In this document: positions 1-10,050 of the stretch, in pieces
How positions within the stretch are numbered: the stretch's first letter is position 1
How the letters are laid out: each line of letters begins with the position of its first letter
NCBI GenBank assembly: GCA_928212115.1
Contig: CAKMRJ010005634.1
Coordinates: 177,988,213-178,052,212, forward strand
DNA: 64,000 nt
Reading direction: 5' to 3'
From: Lactuca virosa
Lineage: Eukaryota > Streptophyta > Magnoliopsida > Asterales > Asteraceae
Translations under genes and position numbers: made by a program
The notes under the pieces: model-generated
What the model was told of the DNA's origin: nothing
Seen by the model: the letters and a program-made list of their open reading frames with translations, nothing else
The model's database searches: none

Positions 1-139
1 ATTTTAAATAAGAATTTTTGTTGGGACTCGATGAGTTGGAGGCCCCAACTCGTCGAATGGAGGCTAAATTTGGACGTGGGTGAAAGGATCTACTCGCCGA
101 GTCGAAATCCCCGACTCGACGAGTAGACCTGTCTGGATG

Positions 140-235
140 AAACCCTAAATTTGAGGGTTTGCACCCTATTTAAACACATTAAGTGGCCTCCACTCTAGCC
201 TCCATCACCTTCATACCCAATTCTCGAAACCCTAA
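140..235 (+). promoter_or_regulatory. LTR A core promoter: TATA box between two telo-boxes
   Basis: AAACCCTAA occurs at about 140-148 and 227-235, with the TATA-like CTATTTAAAC at 166-175 between them. The same arrangement recurs in LTR B, C, D and in the LTR at 34492. The telo-box is a known plant promoter element near transcription starts; its role here is inferred. Confidence 0.6.
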
Positions 236-1080
236 TCAGTTGTGAGTGTTCTTGAGCTATTTTGGTGCCATTTTAGTGATTTGAAGCTTGGAGAAGGAAG
301 GAAAGGCTTGGTGGTTCAAGAAGAAGGCAGTAGATCTAGAGTCTTGGTTGCATTTCCAGCTTGTTTGAGGTAAAAAGCTTCAACCTTGACTTCCCATTTA
401 TTAGATCTTCTTTAGGGCTTGAATCTTCTCATTTTTGGGGCATTTCTAAGTCACCTTTGGGTTTAGAGCGTAATGTAGAGTCTTGACTTCAGATCTTGAA
501 CCTTGGAAGGTTCTCATGGCATAAAGGTGCCAAATTTATTGCTATAAGATTCCCATGCACCATATAAACCTCTTTTTAGTACCATTTGAGCCAAATACCC
601 CATGTATGAACGACAAGTTTGTAACTTTACGTGTAATATGGACCCTAGGAGGTCAGATCAAGGTTTTGAATGCATTAAGCCAGACTGAAGTCAACTGAAT
701 AGTTTTGGACATGGAGGGACTCGGCGAGTCACTCATGTGACTCGGCGAGTCGGGTTGCAGTTTCCTCCAAACCTCTTCTGATATTGGGCAATTTGTTAAG
801 CTGGAAGAACACTTAGCCAATTCGGTTCATTGTAGGCCTAGAGATCATGGAACTCGGCAAGTTTAAGAATAGAACACGGCGAGTTCAAGGCTAAATCCCA
901 ACTGCATGAAGACAAACTCGACGAGTTCATAAGGAACTTGGCGAGTCCAGGACTAGACGTGTTTTCTTGCTTGAAGAAGGACTCGACGAGTTCAAGGATG
1001 AACTCGGCGAGTCAGTGGTAGAAAGTCCCGACCTTGTATGAAGGAGAACTCGACAAGTTCTTGAAAGACTCGGTGAGTTG

Positions 1081-1172
1081 GTGGGTCAACCCGACGAGGT
1101 GAGTCAACCAGATGTTGACTTTGACCAAGGTGTTGACCTTGACTTTGACTTTGACTAGAGTTGACCATGAAA
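1081..1172 (+). promoter_or_regulatory. Cluster of W-box-like TTGAC motifs in LTR A
   Basis: Seven TTGAC cores on the plus strand and two GTCAA on the minus strand lie within about 90 bp. Shorter versions occur at the same relative place in LTR B (about 3715), LTR D (about 8660) and the LTR at 34492 (about 35430). TTGAC is the core bound by plant WRKY factors. The cluster lies downstream of the TATA box, so an activating role is uncertain; it could equally be a degenerate microsatellite. Confidence 0.4.
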
Positions 1173-1439
1173 TGGTAATTAAGGAAGATTGTTATGTGTA
1201 TGAATCGAGAGGAGTTGATTCTGGCAGCGAGGACAGTTCAGACACCTCACAACACTGAGGTGAGTTACCTTCCAGCAGAGGTGGGTTTAAGGCCACAATG
1301 CCGGCCCACTAGTAGGAGCTTGTAGTTAGATGATTGTCTGTGTGATAATTGTCTGGTATGCCACTATCTGTTATGTTCTATGTTCCAATATGTTATGATT
1401 CTATGTGGTAGAGGTAGGGGTGAAATAGTCCCCGATATT

Positions 1440-1601
1440 CGGTTGAAATAGACCGAAGGGGAGGCCAACACCCAGATATGGTAGGCAGTTATCCGGTTGA
1501 AATAGACCGAAGGGGAGGCCAACACCCAGATATGCTAGGCAATTATCCGGTTGAAATAGACTGAAGGGGAGGCCGGCACCCAGATATGTCTGGCTAGAAA
1601 T
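1440..1601 (+). repeat. 54-bp minisatellite, three copies, in LTR A
   Basis: Three consecutive units begin at about 1440, 1494 and 1548, each opening with CGGTTGAAATAGACCGAAG and ending in a CCCAGATATG block. A related minisatellite occurs in LTR F (51895-52030, minus) and in the fragment at 55240-55400. It lies between the donor-like and acceptor-like sites of the LTR. Confidence 0.85.
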
Positions 1602-1911
1602 TGTATGGTATGTGGTATGATGTGAGAACTTAGTAAGCTTTGTGCTTACAGTTTTCAGTTTTGTTTCAGGTACCTCTTCAGCGAAGGGGAAAGAGTCGGC
1701 ACGGTAGCAGCGCATCGCACACACATGATTTCCACACTATGATGTTCTTGGGATTGTACTCTGACATTATTATTATTCCATGACATGTTTTATGACATTT
1801 GATCTGAGGGATTATGGGATGATATGATATCGATGAAGTTTTTCAGTAAACAATTTTATAAGCTACTTAATTAAAAATGAAAATCTTGGTCATGATTTTT
1901 GGGGTGTTACA

Positions 1912-2758
1912 GTTAGGTACCTGGTTGCACTTCAGTACCGCATATCACCCCCCAGACAAACGGGCAGAGTGAGCGGACGATTCAGACGCTCGAGGACATG
2001 CTACGTGCATGTGTTATGGACTTAGGTAAAAGTTGGGACACTTATTTTCCCTTGGATGAGTTTTCATACAACAACAGCCATCACTCCAGTATTGGTATGC
2101 CTCCCTTTGAGCTCTTATATGGGAGGAGGTGTCAGACTCCCATCTGTTAGGGAGAGGTAGGGCAGAGAGTGATGGGGGGCACTTAGATAGTGCTCAAGAC
2201 GATAGAGCAGATCCAACAGGTCAGACAGAGGCTACTGACGGCCCAGAGTCGTCAGAAGAGTTACGCCGACCGGCGCCGTCCAGAGCTAGAGTTCCAGGTC
2301 GGAGATTTTGTCCTCCTGAAGGTATCCCCATGGAAAAGGGTGATCCGATTCAGGAAACGGGGCAAGCTGGGCCCTAGATACATTGGTCCTTTTAGGGTGA
2401 TCACCCGAGTGGGAAAGGTAGCTTATCGGTTGGAGTTTCCTGCAGAGTTGATCCAGATTCATAACACCTTCCACGTGTCCCAGCTGAGGAATTGTGTAGC
2501 CGATGAGACGGTCGTGATCCCTTTAGATGACATTCAGGTTGATGAAAGCCTGAACTACATTGAGAGGCCAATAGCGATCTTGGATAGGAAGGTGAAGGTC
2601 TTGAGGAATAAAGAGGTGCCCTTGGTTCAGGTTCAATGGCAACATCAGAAGGGATCCGAGTGGACTTGGGAGCCGGAGTCCGAGATGCGGGAGCAGTACC
2701 CAGAGTTGTTTCCAGAGGATGACTTCTAGGGCGAAGTCTGATTCTATTGGGTGAGAAT
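1912..2758 (+). pseudogene. Ty3/Gypsy pol tail remnant: integrase end and chromodomain
   Basis: The sequence starts inside integrase, matching the complete copy at about 13825-14640: a TDGQSERTIQ-like stretch, then the YNNSHHSSIGMPPFELLYG block. It then runs open at 2190-2729 as a 179-residue frame containing VGDFVLLKVSPWK, GPRYIGPFRVI, HNTFHVSQL and a chromodomain-like end (YIERPIAILDRKVKVLRNKE, then VQVQWQ and WEPESEMREQYPELF). The integrase part holds stop codons and at least one frame change, for example TAG near 2148 and 2187. Reverse transcriptase and everything upstream are missing because the segment is fused directly to LTR A. It ends with a short purine stretch before LTR B, the normal 3' junction. 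Confidence 0.85.
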
Positions 2759-4572
2759 TGTAACATCCCGACTCCCATGTATAATATTAAACTAATTTAC
2801 ATTCATAATGTCAGAGCAACTTGACGAGTTGGATGCCCCAACTCGCCAAGTAGAGGAGTTAATGGCCGCATGATTTTTAAAGTCTACTCGACGAGTTGGA
2901 GGACCCCAACTCGTCGAGTAGGTGCTGAGTGAGAAAACCCTAATTTTCAGGGTTTGTGTCCTATTTAAAGGACCTTAAGCCTTCATTTCCACCTGCCTTA
3001 TCACCCGATCACTCTGTGAGAAACCCTAATCGAGCTATAACCTTGTGTGAGAGAAAGAGAGGCTAATATTGTCTGTTTGAGTGCATTTTTGGAGGAAATT
3101 TGAGGACCAAAAGGCTTGAGACAAGAGGGAGCTTTTGGATCCGGTGTTCATTCCTAGCTTCGTTTGAAGGTAAAAAGTCACCACCTTGCTCATTATTTGG
3201 TTAGATCTCGTTTCTAGGGAGTTTAGGGCCTTTTTACATCCCTCTTTGAGTTCTTGAAGTGTTTTGAGCTTGCCATGGAGTTGAGACTTCAAATCTGGAC
3301 CATGTGTAGTCCCTTGAGCCCAAAGATCCAAGCTTTATCAAGCTGGTGGCAAGTTTTTATGCATTAAACCCTATATAGAGCTTGTTTTGGCATTTCGAGC
3401 CCTAGATGCCATGCATGGACATAAAGCTTGCAGCTTTACGTGGTATATCAGCCTTGGGAGGCTAGATCTATAGTTCGGGACATTATTTCTGCCTAGAATC
3501 GTCTTAATGAGAATTGGTCTAGAGGGACTCGATGAGTACATGAGCCAACTCGACGAGAAAGCTAGGGTTTTACCCGATAGACTGGACGCGCTACAACTCG
3601 GCGACTTGATGACACAACTCGATGAGTTGAGTTGGATTTTCCCAATACTTCAGAGAAAGCGAAGGAACTCGACGAGTCGCATAGATGCACTCAACGAGTT
3701 TAGTCAACATGGACTGTTGACTTGAGCGTTGACTTTTAGGGTTTGGTCAACTGTGGACCTTGGAGACCATGGAGGGGTAAAATGGTCTTTTCACCCTTTT
3801 GAGATGTAGTGGAGGGGTTAGCTTAGCATCCCATAGTGTTTATTACAAATTACTTATTAAAGATAATTATATTATGTAGGCAGAGTCTAGACTGTTCGTA
3901 GGGTACTAGATCTACTTGCTTACTTCCGAGGTGAGTCTTCTCACTATACTTACCTGAGTGGTAATACTGTGTTACTGGAGGGTCTTATTTGAGTTATCAA
4001 CCGGAGTGTCCTATGTGCTTATACTGAGCTATGTGATATTATGCATTTTGTCTTTGTGATATATGCTATATTATTCTGTGTTTTACTGAGTTGGGACCGC
4101 AGGGTCCAAACCGAGTTGTGAGACCGGAGGGTCTTCACTGAGATATAGGACTGGAGGGTCCAACCCGAGTTGTGAGACCGGAGGTTCCTTACTGAGACAC
4201 ATGACTAGAGGGTCCACATCGAGCCGTGAGACCGGAAGGTCCTCACCGAGACGCATGAGACCGGAGGGTCCATACCGAGTTATATCCATGAGAGACTTAT
4301 TATTTGTGTTTGTGGTATTTTAGGGAACTCACTAAGCTTCGTTCTTACCGTGTTGTGTGATATGTGTTTCAGTTACTTCTGAGGATCGCAGGAAGGCGTA
4401 GGCTTGATTGCACACACCTGTTCGAGATTATGTTTGAGGATTCTGGGATATTATCAGTCATTTTGTTGATTTGTGTTTTGACAACTGATTCATTTATGGT
4501 TTTTGAGAAACGTGATATTGAGTTTTATGTGGTCTAAAAATGAAAAATTTGTTGAAAATTTAGTGCGTTACA
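2759..4572 (+). mobile_element. LTR B, 3' LTR of a Gypsy element, 1814 bp
   Basis: It starts TGTAACATCC right after the pol remnant and ends GTGCGTTACA. It has ACTCGACGAGT-type palindromes at 2820-2920 and 3525-3700, AAACCCTAA at 2935-2943 and 3021-3029 around the TATA-like CTATTTAAAG (2961-2970), GGGGTAAAATGGTCTTTT (about 3775), a CGAGGTGAGT donor-like site (about 3928), a minisatellite of GACCGGAGGGTCC units and a TGTGTTTCAG acceptor-like site (about 4365). Its minisatellite differs from that of LTR A, so A and B look like different subfamilies rather than the pair of one element. The 3' flank is the middle of LTR C, so this element inserted there. Confidence 0.85.
4085..4285 (+). repeat. 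GACCGGAGGGTCC-type minisatellite in LTR B
   Basis: About six to seven imperfect units contain GACCGGAGGGTCC or GACTGGAGGGTCC separated by ACCGAGTTGTGA- or CACTGAGACAC-like spacers. The same unit type fills the equivalent place in both LTRs of element D (8930-9160, 15838-16060). Confidence 0.75.
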
Positions 4573-5102
4573 AAGTGAGTGTGGGCGGGGTCTCGTATCT
4601 CACCACTAGCTGAGTATGGACGGGGTTCCATATCTCATCATTACCAGAGTAGGGGCGGCACCCATGATAGGCGAGGCCTTAGGACTGGAACACATGGTAC
4701 TGCGTATGTTTTCTTTATGTGATAGCATGATTATATGGTATTGATTGTATGTGTATAGCGGGTGGGGCCCAATGATAGGCGGGGCCTAGGACAAACAGAT
4801 CTGTATACCGAGCGGGGCTTGATGCCAGGCAAGGCCTAATGCCAGGCTGAGCCTGATGCTGGGCGGGCCCCATGAAGGGGCGGGGGCCTAATATATGTGA
4901 TTATGTGTGTGATATGTGGTAGTATGGGGAACTCACTAAGCTTCGTGCTTACGGTTTTCAGTTTTGATTTCAGGTACTTCTGGTAGCAAAGGGAAGAGCT
5001 CAGGCTACTATGACTTTTGTTTTGATAGAATGATTTTAATAACTATGGTTTTATTAATGGTTTAAAACAAAATTTTTGGTCATGAGTTTTTGGGATGTTT
5101 CA
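4573..5102 (+). mobile_element. 5' LTR of element C, only the last 530 bp remain
   Basis: It matches the end of the LTR at 16790-19243: GTGAGTGTG, then GGGCGGGGCC-type units, GGGGAACTCACTAAGC (about 4926), TTTCAGGTACTTCTGG (about 4968) and an end in GGGATGTTTCA. It is cut on the left by the element that ends at 4572. Confidence 0.8.
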
Positions 5103-5105
5103 AGT

Positions 5106-5117
5106 TGGTATCAAAGC
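5106..5117 (+). other. Primer binding site of element C
   Basis: TGGTATCAAAGC lies three bases after the LTR end. It differs by one base from TGGTATCAGAGC, the initiator tRNA-Met-type site found in element D. Confidence 0.75.
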
Positions 5118-5380
5118 CTTGGTTTGAGGGATTCGGGCACACTCTTGGGTGTGTCTGAACTCAAAATGAGGGCTTGGTATGAAAATTTTCAAAAGAAAAT
5201 CATTTTTATATAAACGAATTTTAAAAGAGGAAAGGGTGTGGTGCATGCAATCAGCCGAGCTCAAGTAAGTTCTTCCAAATTACCCATACACGTTTATGTT
5301 ATGATATGAATTGTGAATATGTGAACTGCATGCTAGATTAGGGCTAAGGATCTAGGAAGGATGCCTTATATGCCTACTGT

Positions 5381-6409
5381 ATGCATATTCATGAGAGGCT
5401 GGGAGCATTCCGTGCTGACATGGCGGCCATGATGGGGGCGCGCACATTGACATTCTGGGAGTTAAGAGCTTGTGGAGCTCCAGACTACCATGTGGCTAGG
5501 TTCCCATTGCTAGCAGCAGGTGGTTGGCGGATATCGCCAACGGCTTTCGCACCAGCAAATGTCCCGAGGGGGACAAGGTCCGACTTGCTTCCTACCTCGT
5601 GAAGGACAGGGCACGTGATTGGTGGGAGGAGATTAGGCATGCTATTGGAGATGATGCCGCTATTGATGTGATGACCTGGAGTGATTTCTCGACCAGTTTC
5701 AGGGCCGAGTTTGCACCAGTGATTGAGGTACAGTAGCTGGCACGTAAGTTCCAGGACCTCTGGCAGACTATGGAGACGGTGGCTGAGATCACCGCTACGT
5801 TTAGGGAGAGGGCCCTTCTCGTCCCGCAGTATGTGGCGGACGAGGAGATGGAGAAGGCCCGGTACCATGAGATGTTGAGGAGCGACATCAGGCAATTTGT
5901 GAGCCGGTCCAGCTGCAAAACGCTAGAGGATATGATCGCTCGAGCCAGGGAGAGAGAGATCGACTTAGAGGCGGAGAGGAAGAGGAAGCCAGTCGAGGTT
6001 CAGACATCTTCGGGATCAGGCAAGAGGCCCAAGACATCAGACTATAGAGTGAGGAGTCATCAGGACCGTAGCCATTGTGGCAAGTGCGGCAGGACACACG
6101 AGGGTGCGTGTAGGAGTGGTGGTGATGGTGATTCTGGCTGCTTCAAGTGCGGCCGGATCGGTCATTATAGCAGGGATTGTACTGCTACCACCACCCAGAG
6201 ATCAGACTTGATCTGCTTTCATTGCAGTCAGCGTGGCCACAAGAAGGCCCAATATCCTAGTTTGGCTGAAATGGGAAAGGTGATGCCACCTACCCCTGCG
6301 ACATTGAGGATCACCGACGGCCGTCATGGCCGGGCAGAGGCCTCTGCGACGAGGTGCAGGGCTTTCCAGATGACTACAGAGGGGGCGCGAGAAGCTTCCG
6401 ATGTCACAG
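5381..6409 (+). pseudogene. Gag pseudogene of element C
   Basis: The capsid region reads in two frames: 5381-5510 (ending around ELRACGAPDYH), then 5524 onward (ADIANGFRTS, CPEGDKVRLASYLVKDRARD, DWWEEI). There is therefore a frameshift near 5510. An in-frame TAG at 5734-5736 stands where glutamine is expected (CAG to TAG). Gag continues at 5737-6409 with a basic segment and three zinc-knuckle-like units: CGKCGRTHEGAC, CFKCGRIGHYSRDC and CFHCSQRGHKKAQY; the last has lost its final cysteine. The frame reaches SDVTG at a GGTGTGTATC donor-like site (GT at 6410-6411), the same codon phase as the gag-protease intron of element D. Gag packages the RNA and forms the particle; this copy cannot make an intact protein. 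Confidence 0.85.
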
Positions 6410-7712
6410 GTGTGTATCTTTTGCTTCCTATTAGTTTTGATTTATGATTTTATTGTTATTGTCTTGCATCAGTATGAGTAAGTATATCTTAGAGTTATAT
6501 TTTGTGCTCATGTTCGAGTTATATGCCATCTGCATACCATGAATTTTAGAGTAGTAGTGTGAGGTAGTCTCCTTATATAGAGGGTTTCCAAGTTGCAGTA
6601 GTTGTAATAAGTGGGATTGGAACTTGGGAAGTGCTCCGTTAGTATCCAAGAGTTTTACTGATTTAGTATTGGTTAGTTTTGGAACACTAGCAGTAGTAAA
6701 CAATGGTTGTCATTAAAATGATCATTGAATGATAAGAAGGATGGGGAATCTTTCCAATATTGAGTTCTGTAAGATCTAAGATGAATTGAAGTACGGGAGA
6801 ATCGTTCAAATATCTAGGAACAGAAGCTAGTGCGAAACTAGGATGAATTTCTCATTCTCGCTGGGGAGGAAGGCGGCCCCAGTGGCTGTCTAGATTGAGG
6901 AGTGTGTGAGTTGGGAGTTTAGGAAACTTCCCAAACGTTGGGTTCGCGTCTTCTAGGGGTTTGATAGTTGGTGTTGAGGAAGCAGGTTGGGAACTCCCGT
7001 CAGGACACGAGCTCAGTCAGGATGCTAGACCGTGTGCGTGATCGACCGTGAGATGTGTTCGGACTGGAAAATTAGTGGTAGGGCCATGGCGAAGGTTGAT
7101 ATAGCAGGGGAGAGTATCGTACGACTGCGGGGCAGCCGTAGCGTCCTCTAGGTGGCCAGATAGTGTGGGGAAAGTGTTGTAAGACTGTAGGATGAGTCGT
7201 AGCATTCACATATTCATTCAGATAAGTTAGGCCAAGGAGGGTCAGTTCGTAGGATCGTGGAAGGGGCACATCATGATTGGAATCAGGAAGGGATAGGTTA
7301 ATGGGGTTCGAGGTGGGGCTGGGCCTGTGTGGCCCTAGATAGGTGAGACCTATGGGCAAGGCCGCTCCATGATATGGTTTGGGTGGGACCCGTGGGCAAG
7401 GCCCTTGTGATTATAACAATGCAGGTGGGACATGGCAAAGCCCGTTGGTAAGGGTATGGGATCGGGGAATCTAGGATTTATGGAGCCAAGATTTGCAATG
7501 TGGATAGGGTAGTTTCGATAGCCAAAGTTTTCTTTGAAAGTCGCGAGAACAACTAGGAGGGTGTTCTTTGGCTCAGCAACCGAGTGGGAATCCGGTATTC
7601 CAGATAGTTGGCAGATAAGTTGGGACCTGGGAGGTATCGGTTCATTCGGAAAATAGATAAGAGGCAACATTATGTTCGGGAAAAAGTAGTAATGTGAGGA
7701 TTCGAGTGTGTG
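6410..7712 (+). other. Non-coding internal region of element C
   Basis: This is about 1.3 kb after the gag donor-like site. I see no protease, RT or integrase motif in any frame and no clear repeat unit apart from GGGCAAGG-type phrases at about 7355-7445. It continues beyond element D at 16349-16789. It occupies the place where pol would normally be. Confidence 0.5.
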
Positions 7713-9435
7713 TGTAACATCCAGAAATCAGGTATACCTATTTAATCCCTTTTCTTTTCCAAGTTGTCAAAACTAGTCCATGGAAGGAAATGGTAGCAAA
7801 TGAGTACGTTGGGCGTACTGAAGAGTACCCTGCGCGTACTGATGAGCGTGATCTTGACGCGGGTACTACCCAGTATGTTGGGCGTACCATAGTGTACGCT
7901 GGGCGTACTGGGCTCAGTCATGAAACCCTAAATGAGACTTGTGCACTATAAAAGGAATGCTATGGCCTCCATCCCAGCCACCATTCCAATGAGTGAAACC
8001 CTAAAGGAGCTAAACCCTCGTTCTAAACTTATGTGTGTGTGTGTGTGTGTTTTTGGATCTTGAAAGTGTCTTTGTGTGCTTGTGAAGAAGAAGAGAGGGT
8101 CTTGAAGACGAAGGATTGGAGTCCAAGCTTCTATATCTGAGCTTAACTGAGTGGGGAGCTTCTCATAAAGGTAAAAAGCTTCAAACTTTACCACTCTTTT
8201 GTTATGAACTTCATATAGGAGCATTTTTAGGGTTTAAGTCCCAAAGGTGGAGACTTTTTGAGCAAAGGAACTCCTTGGACCTTGATCTACCCCATTTCAA
8301 TGTATTTTGTGTTGTAGATCCATAAAAATCCAATCTTGGATGTTAAGATTAAGACATGCATGAGATTAGGGCTTAATAGGGAAAGAGGATATGTGTTTGA
8401 AGTGATTGGTGACCTTTACAGCCATGCAAAGGCTTAAAGGTTTCGACTTTATGGCTTAAGAGACAGTAGAGTGCCTGGATCTGAGATATGAGCTTATATC
8501 CTAATCTATTCAGACCAAAAATCATGAAAGTATGAAACTGGGCATTACGTTGGGCGTAATCCCAATACGCGCCGTGTAGGGGGTCGAGTACCCCGATTCT
8601 GGATGACCGTGGAGTACGCCCCGCGTACAGAGCCGGTACGCGCAGCGTAACTCCCTACAGTTGACTTTCGTTGACTTTTAGGGTTTGGTCAACGTGTGGA
8701 CTTTTAGACCATTAGAGGGGTAAAATGGTCTTTTAGCCTTCTAAGAGAACATAGGAAGGGATTGGTCTAGCCTTGAGAGCCATTTTTGATTTGAGATAAC
8801 TACTTTATGTAATTAGGCGAGAGTTAGGTCATCGTTGCGAGTTTGGGGGTATTGAGCACGTGAGTTACTAGACATTATACAAGGTGAGTCTTCTCACTAT
8901 ACATTACCTTGAATGTTATCTATGTGCAGACCGGAGGGTCTTATGTGTATGTGTATGTTTGATATTTATGTGCATTGTGTTATATGTATGCTATGTGTTA
9001 TATAGACCGGACCAGAGGTTCCAACGACTCATGAGGCCAGAGGGTCCTCGATCAGACCGGACCGAAGGGTCCAACGAGCTAGACCGGACCGGAAGGTCCA
9101 ACGAGCTACGGGACTGGAGGGTCCCGCTGAGACACATTGACCGGAGGGTCAGACCGAGTTATAGCCTCGAGTGGCTTATGTGCTGTGTGTGTATTTTGGG
9201 GAACTCACTAAGCATTTATGCTTACCATGTTATGTGATATGTGTTTCAGGTACTAGCGAGGATCGTGGGAAGGCGCCGACATGATTTGTACACGCTGATA
9301 GAGGATTTTGTATTTGAGATTCTGGGATATGTTTTACCGTGATAACATTTGATACACTTGAGTTTTGAGATGATTTGCATGAGACATGTTATGTTTGAAA
9401 AATGAAAAATTGTTTTAAATTTTCATGTCATTACA
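7713..9435 (+). mobile_element. 5' LTR of element D, 1723 bp
   Basis: It has GTACG-type palindromes (for example TACGCTGGGCGTAC) at 7803-7912 and 8548-8650, a CACTATAAAAGG TATA box (7944-7955) between AAACCCTAA at 7923-7931 and 7996-8004, an AAAGGTAAAAAGCTTC segment (about 8167), TTGACTTTCGTTGAC (about 8660), GGGGTAAAATGGTCTTTT (about 8717), an AAGGTGAGTCTTCTC donor-like site (about 8880), a GACCGGAGGGTCC minisatellite and a TGTGTTTCAGGTAC acceptor-like site (about 9240). It is about 40 bp longer than the 3' LTR, mainly from extra palindrome sequence near 7820-7900. Confidence 0.95.
7923..8004 (+). promoter_or_regulatory. LTR D core promoter: TATA box between telo-boxes
   Basis: CACTATAAAAGG lies between AAACCCTAA at 7923-7931 and 7996-8004. 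The copy in the 3' LTR is at about 14838-14920. Transcription would start roughly 30 bp after the TATA box; that position is inferred. Confidence 0.65.
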
Positions 9436-9438
9436 AGT

Positions 9439-9450
9439 TGGTATCAGAGC
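9439..9450 (+). other. Primer binding site of element D
   Basis: TGGTATCAGAGC begins four bases after the LTR end. It is complementary to the 3' end of initiator tRNA-Met, the usual primer in this group. Confidence 0.9.
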
Positions 9451-10050
9451 CTTGGTTTGAGGGATTCGGATGCACCTACGGGCGTATCTGAACTCAAACT
9501 GAGGATTTGAGAAAATCTTTCATAAAAGAAACAATTTTTCTAAAAAGAGTAAAGGTTTTTGAGAAAAGCAAAAAGGAGCAGTGTGTACGATCAGCCAACG
9601 CCCGAACGGTGATTTCCCAAAATACCCTTACATTATGTGTTATGAGATATTATGTGATGTGTTATGCATGCTATAATAGGCTAGGTAAATCATATCTTAG
9701 GACTAGGGTGACCTGATATCTGATGCCTTAGCCTAGGAGTTTATGCTGCTGTGAGTTGCTTTGAGTGCATGTAGGTAGCAGAGAGTAGCTTGTGAGAAGT
9801 CTGCTCGAGAGTAGGCAGAATTCAGGGGGTATAGAGTACTTGCGAATTGAGATCCTAGGAGGAGGACTTGGTGTGGATACGGATACGGTGTGGAAGGTAG
9901 TATTGGGCCCGTACTGCTGAAAGCACCAGATCAGTAAACATCACAAGTAAGAATCCTTAGGGTGCTAAGGAACAAGTAAGGAACGGTTGATTGAGTGTGT
10001 GTAATCTTGGTCGAGTCTCTGATTATTTTATGTCATATTTCAGAGGCATC

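Larger units (their letters stand above)
1..1911 (+). mobile_element. LTR A of a Ty3/Gypsy element, 5' end outside window
   Basis: The segment ends in GGGGTGTTACA, the same kind of end as the complete LTRs further on. Its parts in order are: ACTCGxCGAGT-type palindromes (30-125), a TATA-like CTATTTAAAC (166-175) between two AAACCCTAA boxes (140-148, 227-235), a second palindrome cluster (715-1080), a run of TTGAC boxes (1081-1172), a GAGGTGAGT donor-like site (about 1258), a 54-bp minisatellite (1440-1601) and a TTTCAGGTAC acceptor-like site (about 1667). The start lies before base 1, so the length is at least 1.9 kb. The following DNA is the end of pol rather than a primer binding site, so this LTR was joined to the pol tail by deletion or recombination. 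Confidence 0.85.

Noticed and set aside
1440..1601. Three regularly spaced repeats resembling a CRISPR array
   Set aside because: Whole units repeat with no unique spacers, and the sequence is plant LTR.
3507..3725. 72-codon frame in LTR B
   Set aside because: It reads through ACTCGACGAGT palindromes; a product of the repeat.
8884..9237. 117-codon open frame in LTR D, also partly present at 15792
   Set aside because: It lies across the minisatellite and is conserved only because the LTRs are duplicates. No start context or domain.
9439..9450. TGGTATCAGAGC as part of a tRNA gene
   Set aside because: It is a primer binding site beside an LTR; no cloverleaf can be drawn around it.
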